64,000 nucleotides of DNA from Gautieria morchelliformis. Lineage: Eukaryota > Basidiomycota > Agaricomycetes > Gomphales > Gomphaceae. Below the pieces are notes generated by a model. The model had not been told where the DNA came from. It did no database searches and saw only the letters and a list, made by a program, of their open reading frames with translations. A program made the translations under genes and the position numbers. Of this stretch, positions 21,472-33,125 are shown in pieces. Numbering within the stretch: position 1 is the stretch's first letter; every line of letters begins with the position of its first letter. The stretch spans positions 372,001 to 436,000 of the forward strand of contig WHVA01000018.1 in the NCBI GenBank assembly GCA_015179125.1. The letters run 5' to 3'.

Positions 21472-24400
21472 CTATTCATGATGTCGTGTGTCTGTCGTCT
21501 GTGCCGACATCCATCGTAAGTGTCGTGTCTGTCTCTTTTGATCTATTTCTTTGTTTTCTTTTATTAGTTTCTTTTGTACATAGATAACTTGAAATGGAAT
21601 AGTTGCGCCTATCATAACATGGGAGTCACCATCCGATTCTGAGCTGTCGATGTCAGACTCAGGTGGTTTGTGTGACTCGCTATTGTCATCCTCCATGGTT
21701 TGCAATAACCAGGTGTTGGTGTGATTAGAAAGAGTCACTGATGCACTGGATGGTGCATCAGTGTGATCAGTGGTGGTATCAGGAGCGGCAGTGGGCAATG
21801 TCATAGGTACTGTAAAGCACTGCCTATAGATGGTCCACGTGTCATCTTCATTTGTGGGGAAATGCAAAGGATAGGTCGCTGGGGCAAATGATCCTGATTC
21901 GGTCAGCTTTGGAATTGCAAGCCGCAATGCCCACAAGTGCTTGCATGCACCACGGTTCTGACTGAAGGCTGGGCAACAACAATAGGCCCAGCCATAAACA
22001 CTCAGTTGCAAATCATAGTGTGTATGATCAGGCACTCGAATGTCAGCCAGGGCACTTGCACAGGTACCATCAACTGTATAAGGATCTAACCAGTGCACCC
22101 GGGACATGTGTGATTGTGAGAGATACATAGCTTGAGTGATATTACGCTGTTTGTTTTCAGAAGTCCACCAGGCCACTGGGATGACTGGTGCAGGCAGTTG
22201 CTTTGGTGCAAACGGCTGAGTCTCTTGTCTCGCACCCAGATCAACACCACCAGTCTTATCTCCGAAACATTCTGAGAGCCATTGGTAGTATTCTGCTTCT
22301 GTGCTCTGTGGTTGAAATTGCCTGGTAATATCTGTGTGATCAGCAGGAAAATAAATATATCCAAGCGCAGATGTTTGCCAGAGCGCTGCCACTGGTGTAT
22401 ATGTTTCCACTTCAGGATTGCATTGAAGCCTCCAAATCGTTGGTTGTAGGTATGACACCTTCAATAGGAATTTTGAGTATTGCAGAAGCATGTGTGCGGC
22501 CTTTCTGAGACCAACCCTGCAAGAGGGAGACTGGCATCCATGTATCGGTAATATATTTGAGGTAATTTAAGCCAGCACCAGCTGCCACTACCATCTCCGG
22601 AAGCTCTTTCAAGTTGGTGAGCGCAAGCTTCTCTTGTGATATAATATTCTGCGCCACTTCATAGTCACCAGTGAGAAGTAGTCTGTATTTTATGAGATAC
22701 AAATAATGCTACATAGGTATGAAACCACTTACTCCTCTTCCAGAACACAACTTCTAGCCCGAACATGTTGCTTTGGAAGGTTAGGTGTCTTTCCCATTCA
22801 GAGGACCTGTTTCCCATGATTGGACCAACACTGTTGAACATGAAACTTGCACAGAATTAACCATATCTTTGGCCAAATTTGGAGTAGTGTGCTGCGCTCC
22901 TTTGTGTCAGTATCAGTGATAGCAACCAGCGGCGTAAATTTAATGCCATCCTGACAACCCAGAGAGTCCTGCCATGCCTTTAGGAGATCAGACAGGATGC
23001 ACATGTCGTAACCAGCGTGTGTCACTTTGTTGCCAGTAGGGGCAGAGAAAAGAAAGAATGTGAGTAGTACTCCCACTCTATCCTCATCAACACCAAGTGC
23101 GATGAATAGAAGGACATGACGGTCACATATACCAAATGTGCCATCGAATATCAGCTGTTTCTGGTGTGCTAACTTCCATGCTGCTCTTTTCATATCTTCG
23201 GTCTGAATGCAGATACACATCCTATCGTCTTTCACGACCCTTGCGTGATACTGAAACACTGCTGATGCAATGTTTGGTTTGTATTCTGGTGAGTCTGGGT
23301 TGAGCCAGTTGTCCAAGTTGTACTGGGGAGCTTGTCCGACGTTTATTCCATGCAGCTTGGAATATTTTTGGTAGAGGGTACTGGAATCTGTTTGCAAAAA
23401 TAGGTAGTGCACGTTTGCGGTCTTAGGATCAAAAAATGCTTGGCCAATATATAACTTGGCATGATAGAGCTCTTGGTTGTGAGCCTGAATGGCTGCAATG
23501 CTAGATTACAGATATAATAGCTATAGAATTCTGAATATACAAGAGAAATACTAACCTGGCACCATCATTCAACTGAGCTAGTGCTACCTGCCAGACGTGC
23601 TCATGAAGTGGAATGCTTGGGAAGTGTTACATTTTCTATTACAACACCTGTCGTTGTGCGACAGGATCCCGATGATTTGTCGTACTTGAAAGTTAGAGGT
23701 AAAGTATGTGACGTCTAAGTGAGCCAAACATGCTGTAAAATCGTAAGGTCCCTGGCGCCACCATTCTTTTTCATTTATGTCGAGTCCTTTGGCTCTATGT
23801 TGCTGATCATGTTTCAACTTGTATGCATCAGTACTTGATCCGGATTGGCTTTTGTTTGTGTTAAAAAGGTTTATATTCCAGAGCTATAAACTATCCCCAC
23901 CACTGCAGTAAGATGCAAGCATACTTCTTAGTTCCATTTCCTCCACGGGTGCTCCATCATGTACTCCATCCATTCCCTAAATCTCCCGGGTTGCGCAGGT
24001 CTAGGCTTTGTTCTTGTAGTAGCTTCAATGCGGCCTGTTGTGAGTGTACATCCTCCAAAAAAAGTTGAAATGTGTGAACTCGAGCATCGTATTGTCACTG
24101 GATCTCTTCTTCTTGCCCTGTATCCACAAAGAGCATGTCGATATCAACCTGCAGCATTTGATAACAATTAGATGATGTCCAAAAATGTGCTAATTGAAGA
24201 ACTTACATTTACTTCACCTCCCCACTGGATGATTGGTCTGCATGGTACAGGTGGGATTTTGTTTGGAGCCCACCAGCGGTCTGCACCTGGGAGCATGGAG
24301 AGGCAAGGGGAGCAGTAATGACCAGGAGAAGAGTGAGGAAGGATGGAATGAACTCAAAGGCGTCCCACCAATGGCGTTTTGGTTCACAAGTGCGACACAT
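21472..24400 (-). pseudogene. MULE-type transposase with SWIM zinc finger, frameshifted
   Basis: Minus-strand pieces in order: N-terminal segment (about 24400-23880, with introns), LDINEKEWWRQGPYDFTACL (about 23790), MULE DDE domain at 22798-23412 (LIFDGTFGICDRHVLLFIAL with the first Asp; PLVAITDTDTKERSTLLQIW with the second; ILCKFHVQQCW), helical segment 22412-22702 (GRTHASAILKIPIEGVIPTT), and C-terminal SWIM finger YGWAYCCCPAF...CKHLWALRL at about 21970. The frame changes near 22432 and again before about 22310, and an in-frame stop lies near 24110, so this copy cannot make a full protein. Architecture is typical of Agaricomycete Mutator-like elements. Terminal inverted repeats were not found. 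Confidence 0.8.
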
Positions 24401-24669
24401 CATCAGACTCTCTAGCTACGCCATTGTCAACTTTCAATGGGCATTGAGTGGAATACATACAGTGCTGTTCAAAAACTGGTGTATTTCTCCACTCCTCCCA
24501 AACCCAAGCGAAGTCCGATGATTGAAGCTTGTACGCTTGCCATGGATTTCTCCAAAAGGGAATGCATGGAACTGCGGAAGTTGTGCGTCATGCCAGGTGT
24601 GGCGAAAGCTTCAACCAAATAGCTGGTGCTTCCGAAAGCCTGGCTTGATCCGCAGCTGACCAAGCTCAT
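24401..24669. other. Unassigned spacer left of the Copia element
   Basis: Short frames on both strands, none recognised. It may be part of the MULE 5' region. Confidence 0.25.
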
Positions 24670-26030
24670 TGTTAGGGTGTCAGACCCGTAGAACCTTCTA
24701 TCTATTAATGGAATGGGGGGAGAAGCTAGTGAAAGATGGAAGAAAGTGATGGAAGGCACTGGCTGTTTCCAGGTGATTCCCAATGACTCATTCAGGTGAC
24801 TCTACTATGATTCCTACCAATCAGAGCTTGATTTGTCAGGAATGATGTTGGGTGCATTTATGCTCCTGCACCAAAATCAAGCATAATATGTTCAATTTAT
24901 TGTGTGGTGTTTCCAATTGTTTCTCACACTGTTCTTGTACCATGCATCCACTCCCCTGCTTATTTTCGAAATTTTCCAGTCACTCCCTATCTCTCCATTT
25001 CATTCTGTTATTTCTACTTTCACAGGCGGCTGCACCCAGCGGAGTTTGAAATGACTTCGACGCGCGAGCCCTTGGGCGCTAAAGGGCCGGGTGCAAGTAT
25101 ATGCCTTCTGAGACAGGATTACACTCCTCTCTCAGTGACAATAAATTCACTGAGAGAGGCGAGTAGTATTCTTTATATTTACATAACATGTTGACTGAAA
25201 ATCATGTAGTATATTTGATTCTAGGTATTGTATTAATACATCAGTGACAATAAATTCACTGAGAGAGTATATTTGATTCTAGCTTTCTAAGAACTCTACC
25301 GAACCTTCCCTGCCATAGCCCCTAGTTGCTAACAAATGACTCACTGAATGGAGTCATGTGCCTTAGCACAGCTTGGTAGAGTCATGTACTCCTGACTCAC
25401 CAAGGTGTGCCTGGTTTGGTCGAGTCATTGAGGCTGTATCTCCAAATGACTATGTTTTTGGCACTCAGGGGCTGAGTAAGCAGTTCTGAGCCATTAGGGC
25501 TCTGTAGCCATAATTACTAGGGGCACTGCTTAGCACAGCCGAGCATAGCCTGGCACAGCCTAGTTGTCATGACTGACCAAGACCCCCACTGTTTGGTGTA
25601 GCCAAACAGGCTGCACAGCTGCTATTGCTGCAAATAGCAATTGTTTGGATCTCAGCTGGAAATACTGAGAGAGCCATCCTTCCGGACCTGAGGGCGCTTA
25701 GGTAACCCTAGGTCAGAAAATAGGGCAACCGCCGAGGTGTCCTGCGGAGTTTGAAATTGAAGGTCCGTGACAGAGTTGTGGGTGTAAGCAGACACACAAC
25801 TCAGGAAGGGCAGAAATAAGGCAGTTTGGGTCACTGAAGCCTCGGAAAAATAGGGAAAAATACTAGAAAAATAGAGGAATGTTTGGATAGGCTTTCCCCA
25901 GTATTATCAACAGCATACAACAACTGTTAATTCTCCAGAGGTGATTTTACATGTTTGTCAAGACTTTCGAAAAGAACTTAGGGCTGGTTGAGCAGCCTTC
26001 CTTGGCTGGTCGAACAGCCATTCCCCTGCA
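24670..26030 (+). repeat. Left LTR of the Copia element (family C)
   Basis: Begins TGTTAGGGTGTCAG and shares with 8095-9365 the blocks AGAACCTTCTATCTATTAAT, CAGCTTGATTTGTCAGGAAT and GGCAGTTTGGG. It ends TTCCCCTGCA at 26030 just before the internal region. It carries solo LTR A. Confidence 0.65.
24846..25334. mobile_element. Solo LTR, family A, copy 3
   Basis: 489 bp, TGTTGGGTGC...GCTAACA, with target duplication AATGA (24841-24845 and 25335-25339). Inserted in the Copia left LTR, so younger than it. Confidence 0.88.
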
Positions 26031-26140
26031 TAGACACTACCGACAGATATGAAGAAGCCTGGAAAATTCTCATAAGGAAGTTCAAGTCTACTGATCCGAG
26101 TAAAATCAGTTTAATCAGAACTAGATAACAAAATTACCAC

Positions 26141-26710
26141 ATGGTCGAAGGACAGTCGGTCTCAGCATACATCACTGTCATGAAGGAATTCAGCAACCAG
26201 CATGTAAAAATGGGTGAAAAAATAGCTGACTCTACTCACACAGCCGCGATCCTCAGAAACCTCCCGGAATCATGGAGGCCAATCATGCAGACCATACAGA
26301 TGATCAGCAAAGACCCAGACGACATCGAGGAGCGACTGGAAGCACACGAAGCAGAGCTGGGGGCCATCGAGGTATCCACACAAGCAGCCACCACATTCAT
26401 CGCCCAGTCCTGACCCAGGCAATCCAACAATGACATCCCAAGATCTGTCAGTGGCAGCACATACAACAACAACATGTACATGCACCAGAACCACCAAACA
26501 CAGTACCAGACCAACAGAGGAAACAACTTCTACTGCAACAATTGCAGCAACCGAACCACTCGGTGGCAAGGTGCTACAAGGACTTGCAACACAAGCACCA
26601 TGGAGAAGGGAAGACCACTCACACGGCAGAGGACCAGACCATAACTACGAGAACGGCCTCAACAGGGCAGCCCCACCTCCTCAGCGGCAACAGCCAGGTA
26701 CCACTGACAC
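26141..26710 (+). pseudogene. Copia gag region (fossil)
   Basis: UBN2-type Gag signature: SVSAYITVMKEFSNQHVKMG, then ILRNLPESWRPIMQTI and an EAHEAEL helix. A degraded Asn/His-rich zinc-knuckle segment follows to about 26700. Confidence 0.7.
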
Positions 26711-26839
26711 AGCTCAACTCGCAAATATAGCAAGGAGAGACATCATAATGATGGCACACACTGAAGAAAACACCGACAACATGACCCTATCCACCAACCC
26801 ATCAGCACTTTCCACAATCCAAGACGACATACATGTATG

Positions 26840-27401
26840 GTTTATAGACTCAGGAGCATCTAGTCACCTATGCGGCAACATCAACCTATTCAACGAGCTC
26901 CACCCCACCCCACAGTATCAATCAGAACATCGAGTGGCGACTCCTTCAATGCAGATCAGAGAGGGACCATCAGAATTACCCTCCAAAGTGATGCTAACTC
27001 ACAGATGCTACCACTTGCTTTAACAGTGAGAGATGTGATCTTCATCCCAAAAGTGAAAGCAAACCTGCTATCAGTTGGACGAATGACCGCCGCAAATGCT
27101 GATGTAATGTTCAGCAACATCGACACCTCACTCTTGATATATGGAGAGACGATTGCAAAGGGAAGAAGAATAGAGAATCTGTCCACATACATGGCTCAGC
27201 CATCAACAAAATCTGAACCAGAAGAGGCACTACACTCTAACAAACCTAATGAGCTGATGCTGTGGCACCACAGATTAGTGCATGCGGCCGCTTCAACAAT
27301 AGAAAAGATGCTGGAGAAACAAACCAGCGAGGGACTCCCGGACCTCGGCACAGGACTAAAGACAGACCTGTGTAGCAGTTGTCAACATGGGAAACAAAGG
27401 A
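26840..27401 (+). pseudogene. Copia protease and GAG-pre-integrase segment (fossil)
   Basis: Protease motif VWFIDSGASSHLCGNINLF near 26835, then the typical VIFIPKVKANLLSVGRM block, then MLWHHRLVHAAASTIEKML and CSSCQHGKQ of the integrase zinc region. Broken. Confidence 0.75.
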
Positions 27402-28418
27402 GGATGTTCACATTGACAACAATGTACATTCTTCTAGGATATATTAGATATCTTTTAAAATATCAACCCTAACCGAATTCATAGTCCATCATTTTGAGCA
27501 ACTTGTATATTGTGGATATCCTAAATTTTTTTGAATGTTCTGATATTTTAAAAATAGGAATGGTGTGTATTCAGATAACAGAGGAATTTCAGATAGGATT
27601 TGGATGACTATATATTAAAAGTATATATGAAGCTTGTTACATGTATGATGATAGAATGTAGAGGCAAGTATGGACCATATGAGTACATGTTAGAAGTATA
27701 TATGAAATATGTTAGATGTACAATCACAGAATATAGAAGCAAGTATGGACACTACCTGTACTATATTATTATATATGGTTGAGAGATCTAATTAGAAGGT
27801 ATGTTTAAAATAATATGCATATATAGTACAAAGATATGCAACTATTGATGTTTAGACAATAGGGTATACACCCTTTCCTGGGGGAGCAGCAGACTGTGAG
27901 AAAGAACTTTGGGGCTAGGATTAAGCATGCCTTACAGGTGCTGGCAACTGCCTCAATTGTGATATATTTTATGAAATATAGATGAGCTAAGTTATATATA
28001 CATATATATGACAGTTACAACCATCCCCCAAATGAGAGCACCATTCAAACACATTGAAGAGCTGTGTTAAGGTTGTGTCATACTGTAGTTCAGCTTTACC
28101 AAAGCCGAACTTGGGTCTTGGGTTGGAGGGCTTGGCTTCAACCTCATGGGTTGTGCCCACTCAGTGTTCTGCCCTAATTTCAGGAGCAGTCTCGGCTATA
28201 AGCCAAGAAATTTTGGTTTTGATATCAAGCAGAGAGGTCTTAAGTACAATGTGATATCTGAACTGAGGAACTACGATACATGGACTGGAGGTCTATAGAG
28301 TAAAGTAGCATGCAGGGTCGCAAAGAGAACATGATCGGATCAAACGGTCAGGGGAACAAAGGGTCAGGCAAATGGGGAACTAACTAGAAAAGGAATCAGG
28401 GGTGATGGGAAGTGCAAA
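27402..28418. mobile_element. Unidentified 1,017-bp insertion in the Copia integrase region
   Basis: AT-rich, non-coding. Flanked by similar sequences GGGAAACAAAGGA (27389-27401) and GGGAAACCCAAAGGA (28419-28433), a possible target duplication of about 13 bp, longer than the 5 bp left by LTR elements. Contains two 75-bp tandem units at 27618-27750. Identity unknown. Confidence 0.5.
27618..27750 (+). repeat. Two tandem units of about 75 bp
   Basis: AGTATATATGAAG...GAGGCAAGTATGGAC is followed by AGTATATATGAAA...GAAGCAAGTATGGAC, with several differences. AT-rich and non-coding. Confidence 0.6.
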
Positions 28419-28433
28419 GGGAAACCCAAAGGA

Positions 28434-28627
28434 AAGCCAAGAATAACCTGAGGTTCCTGAACGAGAGCCAAAGCAGAGGCTTCGGTCCAGATTTGGTAAC
28501 AGATTGTAACAAGCTGCCAAAAAGCACAGGGGACATAGTATCATCAGATATATGCGGCCCATTCGAAATGTTGATAGGAGGATACTTATACTTCATCACC
28601 TGGGTTGACCACGCCACAAGATACGTC
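28434..28627 (+). pseudogene. Copia integrase core, first part (fossil)
   Basis: Contains STGDIVSSDICGPFEML with the first catalytic Asp context, and YLYFITWVDHATRYVC. Cut by the insertion at 28628. Confidence 0.65.
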
Positions 28628-29360
28628 TGTTGGAAATACCAAAGAAATATTATATCGACATGGTAATTATATCAACATGTTTCCAACCCCAAATCAACTC
28701 ATCCATATACACCCGAATGCACATGCATCACTACGACCTATCCCCGAGATCGCCAAACCCAAACATATGCATTCGATCCAGCCCAATTCACGCCTCCTAT
28801 CACCCAAATATCACGGGAGCACACACCTTATGCTACGACAGTCTAGAATGCCCCTATAGACCCTACCTAAGCACCCCAAGCCCGACCCAAGTGGCACACA
28901 TCCCAAAGTCACGTGACCCAATCAAGGGATGCGATGCGACGAGCCGACCCTGCCTGTAGCTAGACCGCACCCCCTATCCACTTCCAAAACCCGTTTCCTT
29001 TCACCGTTTTATGCTTTACACTCCAACCAGTTTTGTACAACATTCGACGATGCTCCTATCAACACCTATGCGCTGTCCCCTCCATTTCACCTAACCATTG
29101 TTCTCCTTCCACAAATATTAGGAACACCAAGTCCTATCATCATCAGATAAATAGCTAGCTTCATATACCATATAGTAGCAGTGAAATCTGACTCTACTTG
29201 CTTTCGCATTAGTTAACTGTTGATAGCATTTATCAAAAGACACATATATTTAATTATATGTGCAGATATTCTTGCTACTTCAGACTTTCACTCGATTCAT
29301 CTCATACTTAGAGATTGAATTACGTTGCTTTCAATTCTATTTTCGATACTAACAAGAACA
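28628..29360. mobile_element. LTR-like insertion, about 733 bp
   Basis: Begins TGTTGGAAATACC and ends near ACTAACAAGAACA. Non-coding, pyrimidine-rich in the middle. The flanks ACGTC and ACATC may be an imperfect target duplication, so the right border is uncertain by a few bases. Probably a solo LTR of a second Copia family. Confidence 0.5.
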
Positions 29361-29850
29361 TCAGTATTGATTTTCTGAAGAACAAAGAATGTGGGACCGT
29401 CACCAAGTCATTTAAGGAGTACATGGCATGGCTGAAGAGGCAGAGGGGAGAGGAAGTAAAGAAGATATGGATGGATAACGGAGGAGAGTATGTGCGGAAA
29501 GATTTCAAAAACCTATGCAGTGAGCTCAGTGTTGTTCATGAAACTACAAGCCCTCACACACCAGAGCACAATGGCATGGCTGAGAGATACAACAGGACAC
29601 TCCAGGACAGGGCAGTGACCCTACAACACAATGCAAAATTGTCCAAATGATTCTGGGTGTCAGCTATACACACGGTGAACTTCGTCAAAAACAGACTACT
29701 ACACCACAGAATTGGAACCTCACCATACGAATAATTCTGGGGGATGAGACCCCGACTCAATTGGCTGCGCACATACGGCTCCAAGTGCTGGGCCTTGCTT
29801 CTGAAGGCTACAAGGAGGAAGGGAGAATTCAAAATATGACTTGGAGCTGC
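29361..29850 (+). pseudogene. Copia integrase, second part (fossil)
   Basis: Includes SFKEYMAWLKRQRGEEVKKI, WMDNGGEYVRKDF with the second Asp, and SPHTPEHNGMAERYNRTLQD with the catalytic Glu. Decayed downstream. Confidence 0.7.
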
Positions 29851-29861
29851 AATAGATCAAT

Positions 29862-31075
29862 GTGAAGGGGGCGTACCTCAACAGGAAGCTAGAAGACACC
29901 ATATACATGCGCCAGCCAGAGGGATTCATGAAGCCAGGGGAGGAGGCTCTCATATGCAGACTGAATAAGGGGATATATGGGCTAAAGCAGTCCGGGAGGG
30001 TGTGGCACAGAACTTTGAGGAGAGAGATGGAAAAGATTGGTTTTCAAGCAGGGAAGGCAGACAAAACAGTATTCTTCAGATTCAGGGAGGGAAGCAGCAT
30101 GTAAATAGCAGGGTGGTACGTGGACAATGGGCTGCTTGCGTCGAGTTCAAAATCTGCAATGGAAAGGATGGTGTCAGACATCAGGGGGAGTTTAGACATA
30201 CAAGATCTGGGGGACCCAACTTGTCTACTCAGCATCCAAATCATCAGGAATTGAGAGATTGGGAGCATACACATATCACAGCTGTCATTTATTGACACCA
30301 TACCCAAAAGATTTGACATCACCGCCAGATGAACCGTGAACCCCCCATGGACCATAACATTGAATTATGCACCAACACCACCCTCTCCGACATCGCCAAT
30401 TCCTCATACGCATCCATAATAGGCAGCTTGAACTACTGCGCAGTAGCCACTTGACCTGACGTGGCATATGCCATCAACAAATGCGCACAATACACATCAA
30501 AGCCAAGTATCACCCACTGGGAGGCTTCCAAGAGAATAGTGAGGTACCTACTGAACACGAGCGAATACGGGATAACATACATGAGGGAAGGTGACAGAGC
30601 GATGGCATTTGCTCATAACTTGGTGGGGTACACGGACGCAGACTTCGCCGGTGACAGAGATGACCAGAAGTCCACGACAGGCTGGGTATTCACATTCAAT
30701 GGTGCCCCCGTATCATGAGCTTCAAAGAAACAGAGCATGGTCAGCAGGTCAACTATGAAATCAGAGGTCATAGCAGGGTTGTTCACAACACCAAAGGGTA
30801 TATGGCTCATCAGACTGGGAAAAGACTTCAAACTTCAAACATGACTTCACACCATCCCCGTGTTTACTGACAACCAATCTTCCATTGCATTCTCCAATGA
30901 TAGCGTCAGCAGCGGCTGCAGTCAACACATTGACATACACTACCACTACACCAGAGAACAGATAGCAGCAGGAAACATACGACTGTGCTACATCAAAACA
31001 CTCAAAAACCCTGCCGACATCCTTACAAAAGCCCTATTGCCGCGCAAGCACCTCCACATCCTAGGGATACTAGGG
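29862..31075 (+). pseudogene. Copia reverse transcriptase and RNase H (fossil)
   Basis: RT block VKGAYLNRKLEDTIYMRQPE and LNKGIYGLKQSGRVWHRTL. RNase H block INKCAQYTSKPSITHWEASK, GYTDADFAGDRDDQKSTTGW and TDNQSSIAFSND, ending near LRYIKTLKNPADILTKA-like sequence at about 31030. Broken in several places. Confidence 0.75.
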
Positions 31076-32089
31076 ATGCATCAGGCTTGGATCAGATCAT
31101 CTCAGGTATTGGAGTGCAAATGGCAAGACTATCAATTGACAGACTCACTCTGTAGAATTACACCCGGAGGATTAGTCCAAGTGGCTAAGCAGTAACGTAA
31201 CTACTTAACAAGGAATTAGACACTAAAGTAAGTGAATAACCCTAGCTGGGATTAGCAGCTTAGTAAGTTGCAAGTCACATGAGGTCACATGGATAGAAGA
31301 TGTTAGATTGCTAGAATGATGGTTCAAGGGGGTCAGAATGGCCTCCTTTTATATTGTAAAATACACAGGATTATGAAAAATGGGGTTCTTCTATCTATTA
31401 GGCGAGTGATGTGATAAGTAAATATTTGCACTGCTAAAACACACCCTCGTAACTGTTGCGGTGTGTTTGTGCAAAAAAACTGAAAATAGATAGCCAATCA
31501 ATTTCCCTGGTTTTCACAGCCTTTCACAGCCATACACAGCCCTGCACGGCCACTATGACATCAAGGGACCTATCTGGTGTCGTAGCATTGCATTTGGAGG
31601 ATCCATTCATCCAATAGGCTTTGCTAAACCTGCACCCTAGTTTTGGCTTTGTACATCTTTGTGTGGCTTTATACACAGCCTTGCACAGCCATGGTTGCTA
31701 TGATGCAAGTCATGTGCCAGCTGGGTTTGAATTGCACAGGCTTGTGTAAGCAGTAGAGGACGCATTCAGTCTCATTGGCTGAGTTTGAGTGAGCCAAGGT
31801 ACCGGAGTTGTAGGTGCTTGAGTGCCTGCAACTCCGAATCCACAGTTCATGGATAGCTCCGGTCGGAGTTTCAAATTGAGCGGCTGTGGCAGAGCTGTGG
31901 ACGTGCGTGGGTTCATAACTCTGCCTAACAGAATAAAGAACTTTTGAGCCAGGGAAGTCAAGTTAAATGGCGAGAAAATAGGAGGAAAATCGAGGAATAT
32001 TTGATACTATCAGCTTGGAAAAAAAGGTTTTAAGATGATTTTAATCCTTTTTTCATGAGGTTTTTCATTAGCAACGGTTTCCACACACC
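31076..32089 (+). repeat. Right LTR region of the Copia element (family C)
   Basis: Homology to 8095-9365 starts near ATCAGATCATCTCAGGTATT (31091) and includes ATAACCCTAGCTGGGATTAG and GGCCTCCTTTTATATTGTA. It ends TTTCCACACA at about 32089. Confidence 0.6.
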
Positions 32090-32189
32090 AGCAGCAAAGT
32101 TGTGAATCGTAATACAAGGCTCGTCATGCAAGGATTCTCGCAAGCAGAAGGCATTGACTACAATGAAACATTCTCACCCACCAGTTTCA
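32090..32189 (+). pseudogene. Copia reverse transcriptase scrap
   Basis: About 33 codons reading NRNTRLVMQGFSQAEGIDYN, the standard Copia RT block before the first catalytic Asp. It is isolated between a Copia LTR and reverse-strand Gypsy sequence, so it is a rearranged fragment. Confidence 0.65.
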
Positions 32190-32379
32190 TGTTGAGAGCC
32201 TTACCAAGGGAATGGAAAAAGTGCAAGACGAATTCCGAACCTCGGTCCGATGTCATGTGACTAGGGACGCTGTGTTTCAACAATACATGGAAGACAAACA
32301 GGTGGGCAAGGTCTGTGGAGGTGACCGTGTCATAAGTCAGGATGAATATGCTCTGCTTGGTTAAGCGGCAAACTACCAC
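32190..32379 (-). pseudogene. Gypsy integrase piece (fossil)
   Basis: Reads VVCRLTKQSIFILTYDTVTS and VPSHMTSDRGSEFVLHFFHS, part of the integrase DDE core around the second Asp. Confidence 0.65.
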
Positions 32380-32390
32380 AGGGATTGCAG

Positions 32391-33125
32391 TTAATCGGAA
32401 TCGGAAGTGGGACCCGGTTCAAATTCCGCTTCCGAGTCTTCTTCTGCATGCAGTGGATGGGGGCCAGAACGACATGTCTGTATGAGCCGTTCGGTCTTCT
32501 GCTGCTCCTGGTGCTCCTTCCGCACTTCCGACCGGCACATGTGACACTTGGCTGGGCATCGACTCATCATTACCTTCCGAGTCTGCCAATTGATCTCCGG
32601 GTTGTGCTCCTGAAGCCAGGTATATCCGAGGATGACGTCTTGCTTCCCCAGGCTGGTGACTGCAAAGGAAGTACGTTCTGAGTGTCCATCGTAGCGGAGA
32701 ATTGTGTCTACTATCTCTGTGATGGACCCTGCCTCATTGGGGCTTCCATCCACATTGAACACCGGGATTGCACGTTTCAACTTCCACGTCGTCAGTCGGT
32801 TCCGTTCCACATAGTCCCGGTCTATAAACTGACCAGTGGCCCCACAATCGACAAGGGCGGGTCTGGATTTGACTTCTGCCATATCTGTCGTCTGGATCTC
32901 CACCTTAATGACTAGTGACTTAGGGCCAGGGGTGGCAGCAACAACATAGCGCTTCGGGAGGCGTCTCTCCCAAGGGTGGATGCGGGATGGATGGGGTGTT
33001 AGGTTTGGTTTTTGTGTGACTTTATCCGGTGGGTCTGTACGAAGTGAGAGGTGTGGGGGCTTTTCATTCTCTACTTCAAGACAGGCAAACCGGTTATGTA
33101 CAGGCAGCAGGGGCACACATCTCAC
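32391..33125 (-). CDS. Gypsy aspartic protease ORF
   Basis: 244 codons. Retropepsin motif ALVDCGATGQFIDRDYVERN, second motif KQDVILGYTWLQEHNPEINW, and an acidic C-terminus with CPAKCHMC. Its start overlaps the end of the gag frame by a few bases (33122-33125), as is common for Gypsy elements of this type. Confidence 0.75.
   Translation of the reverse strand: MRCVPLLPVHNRFACLEVENEKPPHLSLRTDPPDKVTQKPNLTPHPSRIHPWERRLPKRYVVAATPGPKSLVIKVEIQTTDMAEVKSRPALVDCGATGQFIDRDYVERNRLTTWKLKRAIPVFNVDGSPNEAGSITEIVDTILRYDGHSERTSFAVTSLGKQDVILGYTWLQEHNPEINWQTRKVMMSRCPAKCHMCRSEVRKEHQEQQKTERLIQTCRSGPHPLHAEEDSEAEFEPGPTSDSD

Larger units (their letters stand above)
24670..32089 (+). mobile_element. Copia retrotransposon, broken, with nested insertions
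   Basis: Terminal regions of family C flank Copia genes in the order gag (UBN2-type), zinc-knuckle region, protease, GAG-pre-integrase, integrase, reverse transcriptase, RNase H. Insertions within it: solo LTR A in the left LTR (24846-25334), a 1,017-bp segment (27402-28418), and an LTR-like segment (28628-29360). The element is heavily decayed, with more than ten breaks, and is old relative to the other LTR elements in the window. No matching target duplication was found. Confidence 0.8.
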
